From an uncultured Mailhella sp. (GTDB lineage Bacteria > Desulfobacterota > Desulfovibrionia > Desulfovibrionales > Desulfovibrionaceae), in NCBI GenBank assembly GCA_910578585.1, contig CAJTRG010000025.1:1-11471 (forward strand): a DNA stretch of 11,471 nt, read 5' to 3'. Of this stretch, positions 7,114 through 11,471 are shown piece after piece (within the stretch, counting starts at the first letter, position 1; every line of letters starts with the position of its first letter). The notes below the pieces were generated by a model. The model was not told the DNA's origin and made no database searches. It was given only the letters and a program-made list of their open reading frames with translations. Both the position numbers and the translations under genes were made by a program.

Positions 7114-8290
7114 GAAAACAATTGTTATTGTTCTTGGAATATTTATTGCCATGATTGCGGTATCATGGTTTTTCATGGCGACAAAGCCCGTGAGTATGCG
7201 CAAAAAGCCCATTACAACGCGCTATGCTGTCAATGTGATTGAGGTTTCTGTGGGGGAAGCTCCGCTGCAAATCAGAGCTCTTGGCACAATCAAGCCTTAT
7301 CAGGAAACAAATGTTAATGCGCGGGTAAGTTCGCAAGTGGTCTTCCTGTCAGAACATTCTGATGTCGGGGCTATTGTGAAAAAGGGGGAAGTTCTGGTCA
7401 AACTTGATGCTGATACCTTTGAAAATACTTTGCAGTCTAAAAAGAGTGAGTTAGCCAAGGCAAAAGCCGCCTATCAGCTTGAAATGGGACAGCAGAGCGT
7501 TGCCAAAGCAGAAGCCGAGCAGCTGAAACAACTCTCTTCTTCCTTTATTGGGGAGGTTATTATTTCAGACCTTGCACTTCGTGCTCCGCAGCTGGCGCAG
7601 GCAAAAGCCGATGTTCAGGCAGCAGAAGCAGCCGTGAAAATGGCGCAGCTTGATGTTGATTATACAACTATTTCAGCTCCTTATAATGCAATGATTACTG
7701 AACGCAATGTTTCAGTGGGAAGCCTTACCAATACACAGGATAGTTTAATGACTCTTGTGGGAACGGATGAATACCGAATTGAAGCAGCTGTTGCCATTGA
7801 CAGATTGATCAATCTGAATCTCAAGCAAAATGAAAACGCCAGTGTGCAGATTACTACAACCACAGGGGTTGTGCGTGAAGGACGCATCATTCGGCAAGTG
7901 GCAAGCCTTGATGCCACAACGCGCATGGGGCGTATATTAATCAGTATTCCTGACCCATTGGGACTCAAAAATAATGAACCAGCCCTTATTTTAGGCGATC
8001 ATGCGGAAGTCACGTTTAAAGCCGGAACCATTGAAAATGCAGTGATAGTTCCCAGAAAAGCTTTGCAGCCCAACGACAGTGTTTTTGTGGCAAAGCCCGT
8101 TCAAGCTGCTGTCGGTGAGGAAGAAACGCAATATATGCTGGATATTCGGGAAATAGATATTGCGTGGAAAGATTTGGATAATGTGTATGTTCGCGGCGGG
8201 CTTGAAGAATCTGAATATGTGGTGATGTCTGTTATTCCGTCACCTATTCAGGGTATGCCTCTAACCATCAGCAATATCAGTAAAAATTGA
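7103..8290 (+). CDS. RND efflux periplasmic adaptor (membrane fusion protein)
   Basis: This 395-residue adaptor links the inner-membrane pump to the outer-membrane channel. Residues 6-26 form one hydrophobic segment. No lipobox cysteine is present, so it is probably anchored by an uncleaved N-terminal helix. In order come the first lipoyl half around 58-105, a coiled-coil hairpin at about 105-185 (Ala/Lys/Glu/Gln-rich, with LALRAPQLAQAKA at 157-169), the second lipoyl half with TTISAPYNAMI (188-198), a beta-barrel at about 220-305, and a membrane-proximal domain with VIVPRKAL (314-321). AGGAAG at 7091-7096 is a good ribosome-binding site six bases from the ATG, lying inside the end of the preceding gene. 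The 11-bp overlap upstream and 4-bp gap downstream place it firmly in the efflux operon. The substrate is unknown. Confidence 0.9.
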   Translation: MKNKKTIVIVLGIFIAMIAVSWFFMATKPVSMRKKPITTRYAVNVIEVSVGEAPLQIRALGTIKPYQETNVNARVSSQVVFLSEHSDVGAIVKKGEVLVKLDADTFENTLQSKKSELAKAKAAYQLEMGQQSVAKAEAEQLKQLSSSFIGEVIISDLALRAPQLAQAKADVQAAEAAVKMAQLDVDYTTISAPYNAMITERNVSVGSLTNTQDSLMTLVGTDEYRIEAAVAIDRLINLNLKQNENASVQITTTTGVVREGRIIRQVASLDATTRMGRILISIPDPLGLKNNEPALILGDHAEVTFKAGTIENAVIVPRKALQPNDSVFVAKPVQAAVGEEETQYMLDIREIDIAWKDLDNVYVRGGLEESEYVVMSVIPSPIQGMPLTISNISKN

Positions 8291-8294
8291 TACT

Positions 8295-11200
8295 ATGGCA
8301 GAGAAGATAGATATACATAAAGGCGCGCTGTCCTGGATGGCAAGAAACCCGGTTGCTGCCAATATTCTTATGGTGGCAATGCTTTTGGGCGGTTTCTTGA
8401 TTTCTACCCGAATTACCAAAGACGTTTTTCCCTTCTTTACGCTGGGGACAATTACTATTCAAGTGACCTATTCCGGGGCAACTCCCAGTGAAATGGAGAA
8501 AAGTATTGTCAATGTTATTGAGGATTCTCTTGATACTGTTGACGGAATTAAGGAAAGTGCTGCCCGCATCAGCCCGGGATCAGCAACCGTAACGCTGACA
8601 TTGCAGGATAATGCGGATGAAAATCAGGTCTTGCAGGATGTCAAGGCAGAAGTGGACAGAATTACCACCTTTCCAAAGGATGCTGAACGCCCGATTATTG
8701 GACTTCGCAAGCGGCATGTGGAAGTTTTGAACGTTATCCTGTACGGAAGCAACAATTATCATATTTTGAAGTATTGGGCTGATATTATTAAAGATGATTT
8801 ATCCCAGTCTCCGCTTATTGCCAATGTGGAAGTTGAAGGCTCCAGAGACTTGGAAATTCATGTGGAAGTTCCACAGGATAATTTACGCAAATATGGCTTA
8901 AAACTGGAAGATGTTGCCTCTGTTATTGGTGATATGTCCATTGAGCTTGGCGGGGGAAAGCTGAAAACCCGTTCCGGCGATATCCTGCTCAATGTTGATG
9001 AACGCCGCGATTATGCGGCTGAATTTGCGGATATTGTTGTACGTACCAATGAGGATGGCAGCCGGCTTCTGCTTGAAGATATTGCCACCATTTCCGAAGC
9101 TGTGGAAGATGTGACCCGCTGGTCAGAATTTAATGGTGAAGATTCAATTCTTTTGGCAATTTCCAAAACAGAAGAACATTCCCCGGTTGAAGTTGCCAAC
9201 GCGGCACTTGAAATTATCAATTATTATAATGAGATATTACCTGGAGATATACGTCTGGAAGTGCGGAATAATTTATCCGATATCTATAAAGTCCGTTCTG
9301 AAATTTTGATATCCAATGCAATTACCGGTGTTATTCTTGTCTTTATTTGCTTGGCAATTTTCCTGCGTCCGTCCCTGGCTTTGTGGGTAAGTCTTGGCAT
9401 ACCAACGTCAATTTTGGGTGGTTTTTGGTTTTTCATGCCGTTTAATTTGACGGTGAACGTTATTACCATGTTCGCGTTTATTGTCACGCTGGGTATTGTT
9501 GTTGATGATGCCATTGTTGTCGGGGAAAATATCAGCTCGTGGCAGGATCGGGGCGCATCGGCGCTGGAAGCTTCTGTCTATGGTATTCGTGAAGTGGCTG
9601 TTCCCGTTGTGTTCAGCGTGCTCACAAATATGCTGACATTTTTGCCTATTTTATTTGTTCCCAGCACCATGGGAAAAATTTGGGCAGGCTTGCCGCTCAT
9701 TGTTATTGCTGTGTTCAGCTGTTCACTTATTGAGTCTTTATTTGTTTTGCCGGCTCATCTTTCTCATCAGAAAAAAGTTCTTATGGACAGTCAAAAACAC
9801 TATTCATGGTGGAGAGAGCCCATTAAATATATTTGCCAAAAGCAGGATATATTTAATAAAGCGTTCATGTATTTTGTGGAATATCGCTATGGCGCGCTGA
9901 TCAACTATGTTATAAAAAATCGCTATATTTCGGTAGCCATTGGGATTGCTTTACTTTTTTGCAGTATTACCTTCGCGCTTTCCGGGCGCTTGGGCTTTGA
10001 CCTCATGCCAAGAGCAGAATCAGATTTTTCCTTTGCAGAGGCAACCATGCCCACAGGCGCTCCGCGGCATGAAATTGACAGAATTAAAAATCATCTGATT
10101 GATGCCGCGCGGGAAGTTATTGCCGAAAAAGGCGGAAGTAAGGTTTCCCGCGGTATTTATGCTCGTATTGCTGATGACAGCATCCAAATTCGTGTCTTTA
10201 TGCCTGATGCAGAAATTCGTCCCGTTAGTACCAGTGAATTTACCGATGCATGGCGTGAAAAAGTTGGGGTGATTCCCGGTGTGGAAACCCTGGCGATGCA
10301 GGCTGACCGCGGCGGGCCCGGTTCAGGTAAAGGTTTTACGGTCTTTTTATCCCACAGGGATACAGATATCTTGAATGCCGCGGCAACGGATTTAGCGAAT
10401 TTTATTCAGGAATATCAGGAAGTTGGCGATATTGATTCCGGTATTTCCAATACCAGACGGCAATTTGACTTGAAACTGCTTCCTTTTGCCAGACAGCTTG
10501 GCTTTACTTCCAGAGATATTGCCTCACAAGTGCGGGCTGCCTATGAAGGGGCTATAGCTTTGCGTCAGCAGCGGGGCACCAATGAAATTACTGTGCGTGT
10601 CCGTTTGCCGGAAAATGAAAAACAGCTTGCCTATTTTGAAGATTTGATTTTGCGTTCTCCGTCCGGGCAGGAAGTGCTTTTGCGTGATATTGTGCAGGTT
10701 GTTGATACCATGGCAGATGCGAAAATTACCCATGATAACGGCAGGAAGAGCATACAGGTGACTGCCAATATTACGCCTCCTTCTGCCACCAGTATGGTTA
10801 TGCGGGCAGTGCAAAAGGATATCCTGCCTGCCCTGATGGCGCGTTATCCTGGCTTGCACTGGCGTTTTGGCGGACGTCAGCAGGATATGCAGGAAAGTAC
10901 CAATACCATGATTTATGGGCTTTTGTTCTCTTTGCTGGGCATTTATGCTCTGCTTGCCATTCCTTTCAAGAGTTATACACAGCCTTTTATTATTATGATT
11001 TCCATTCCTTTTGGTATTGTGGGTTCCATTATCGGGCACATGCTCTTGGGCTACAGCCTGAGTGTTATCAGTATTTTTGGTATGGTTGCCCTGACAGGGG
11101 TTGTTGTCAACGACTCCCTTGTACTCATTGACTTTGCCAATACCAAGAGGCGGGAAGGGCAGGATTGTTTCAGCGCTATTCGTCAGTCTGCTATTCAGCG

Positions 11201-11423
11201 TTTCAGACCTATTTTGCTCACAACCTTGACGACATTCATGGGGCTTATGCCCATGATGTTTGAAACTTCCCGCGAAGCGATTATGATGGTGCCCATGGCA
11301 ATTTCTCTGGGCTTTGGGGTTTTATTTGCAACCTTTATTACCCTGATTATTGTTCCGTCTTTCTATGTGATTTTGGAAGATGTGCATAATTTCCTGGAAA
11401 ATACTTGGAAACGTCTTAGATAG
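8295..11423 (+). CDS. RND family efflux pump, inner-membrane permease (AcrB-like)
   Basis: This is a proton-driven inner-membrane pump of the hydrophobe/amphiphile efflux type. The 1042-residue length and architecture are canonical: TM1 near 20-38, a large periplasmic loop to about 334, TM2-6 to about 480, a cytoplasmic stretch, TM7 near 545-565, a second periplasmic loop to about 870, then TM8-12. TM4 keeps the proton-relay aspartates, Asp404 and Asp405 in GIVVDDAIVVGEN. In TM10 the lysine of AcrB (Lys940) is replaced by Asn939, followed by Asp940, in GVVVNDSLVLIDF. This pattern occurs in a recognised branch of RND pumps, so it need not mean loss of function. The gene starts 4 bp after the adaptor stop and has no clear ribosome-binding site, so translation is probably coupled. 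The substrate cannot be assigned from sequence. It ends normally with TAG. Confidence 0.93.
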   Translation: MAEKIDIHKGALSWMARNPVAANILMVAMLLGGFLISTRITKDVFPFFTLGTITIQVTYSGATPSEMEKSIVNVIEDSLDTVDGIKESAARISPGSATVTLTLQDNADENQVLQDVKAEVDRITTFPKDAERPIIGLRKRHVEVLNVILYGSNNYHILKYWADIIKDDLSQSPLIANVEVEGSRDLEIHVEVPQDNLRKYGLKLEDVASVIGDMSIELGGGKLKTRSGDILLNVDERRDYAAEFADIVVRTNEDGSRLLLEDIATISEAVEDVTRWSEFNGEDSILLAISKTEEHSPVEVANAALEIINYYNEILPGDIRLEVRNNLSDIYKVRSEILISNAITGVILVFICLAIFLRPSLALWVSLGIPTSILGGFWFFMPFNLTVNVITMFAFIVTLGIVVDDAIVVGENISSWQDRGASALEASVYGIREVAVPVVFSVLTNMLTFLPILFVPSTMGKIWAGLPLIVIAVFSCSLIESLFVLPAHLSHQKKVLMDSQKHYSWWREPIKYICQKQDIFNKAFMYFVEYRYGALINYVIKNRYISVAIGIALLFCSITFALSGRLGFDLMPRAESDFSFAEATMPTGAPRHEIDRIKNHLIDAAREVIAEKGGSKVSRGIYARIADDSIQIRVFMPDAEIRPVSTSEFTDAWREKVGVIPGVETLAMQADRGGPGSGKGFTVFLSHRDTDILNAAATDLANFIQEYQEVGDIDSGISNTRRQFDLKLLPFARQLGFTSRDIASQVRAAYEGAIALRQQRGTNEITVRVRLPENEKQLAYFEDLILRSPSGQEVLLRDIVQVVDTMADAKITHDNGRKSIQVTANITPPSATSMVMRAVQKDILPALMARYPGLHWRFGGRQQDMQESTNTMIYGLLFSLLGIYALLAIPFKSYTQPFIIMISIPFGIVGSIIGHMLLGYSLSVISIFGMVALTGVVVNDSLVLIDFANTKRREGQDCFSAIRQSAIQRFRPILLTTLTTFMGLMPMMFETSREAIMMVPMAISLGFGVLFATFITLIIVPSFYVILEDVHNFLENTWKRLR

Positions 11424-11471
11424 TGTCGTCAATTAACTTTTAATTTTTGCAAAACTCTGTTATCCTCCTAA
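11424..11471. other. Downstream AT-rich flank of the efflux operon
   Basis: These last 48 bases hold no gene. A 6-bp AT-only inverted repeat, AATTAA (11431-11436) and TTAATT (11440-11445), is followed by a short T-run, but it is too weak to call a terminator. TTTTTGCAAAA (11444-11454) followed by GTTATC (11459-11464) resembles a motif at 60-79. The window ends before any following gene can be seen. Confidence 0.5.

Noticed and set aside
10524..11039. A 171-codon open frame on the - strand inside the RND pump gene
   Set aside because: It is antisense to the conserved second periplasmic loop and TM8 region, with a composition typical of a shadow frame and no visible start signals.
11431..11448. 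AATTAA/TTAATT hairpin with T-run after the RND gene
   Set aside because: Six A:T pairs with a 3-nt loop would be too unstable to call a terminator.

Overview
This is a contiguous stretch of a Gram-negative bacterial chromosome with low to moderate GC. All seven convincing genes are on the + strand, and I see no mobile element, CRISPR array, RNA gene or phage gene. The Gram-negative call rests on an outer-membrane efflux lipoprotein, a periplasmic adaptor and a DsbD-type reductase. The DsbD membrane core (a PCVLP motif and an ATPCSGP motif) and the style of the SulP and RND proteins remind me most of Desulfovibrionaceae and relatives. That placement is an impression from memory, not a tested result.

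Layout. Positions 1-359 are a very AT-rich stretch with no gene; it ends in a plausible promoter and a good ribosome-binding site. Positions 360-3661 hold three tightly packed genes: dsbD, which carries electrons across the inner membrane to periplasmic thiol proteins, then the two halves of a split ThrE-type amino-acid exporter. The dsbD-exporter gap is 15 bp and the two exporter halves overlap by 4 bp, so all three are probably one transcript. After a 116-bp spacer with its own promoter-like sequence, positions 3778-5523 hold a SulP/SLC26 anion transporter with a C-terminal STAS domain, followed by a 14-bp perfect inverted repeat that looks like its terminator. Positions 5611-11423 are a complete tripartite RND efflux operon in the order outer-membrane factor, periplasmic adaptor, inner-membrane pump. 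Its genes overlap by 11 bp and are separated by 4 bp. No regulator lies next to it inside the window.

How the genes fit together. The shared theme is the cell envelope: periplasmic thiol reduction, small-molecule export, anion uptake and drug or toxin efflux. Only the last three genes form an obvious single machine, and the two ThrE halves form another. The placement of dsbD next to the exporter looks like genomic packing, not a shared pathway.

I found no strong candidate for an undescribed system. The points most worth checking are regulatory: a possible leaderless start of the efflux operon arising inside the preceding terminator, a duplicated -10-like 11-mer before the SulP gene, and short repeats in the upstream AT-rich region. 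On the protein side, the RND pump lacks the conserved TM10 lysine of AcrB.
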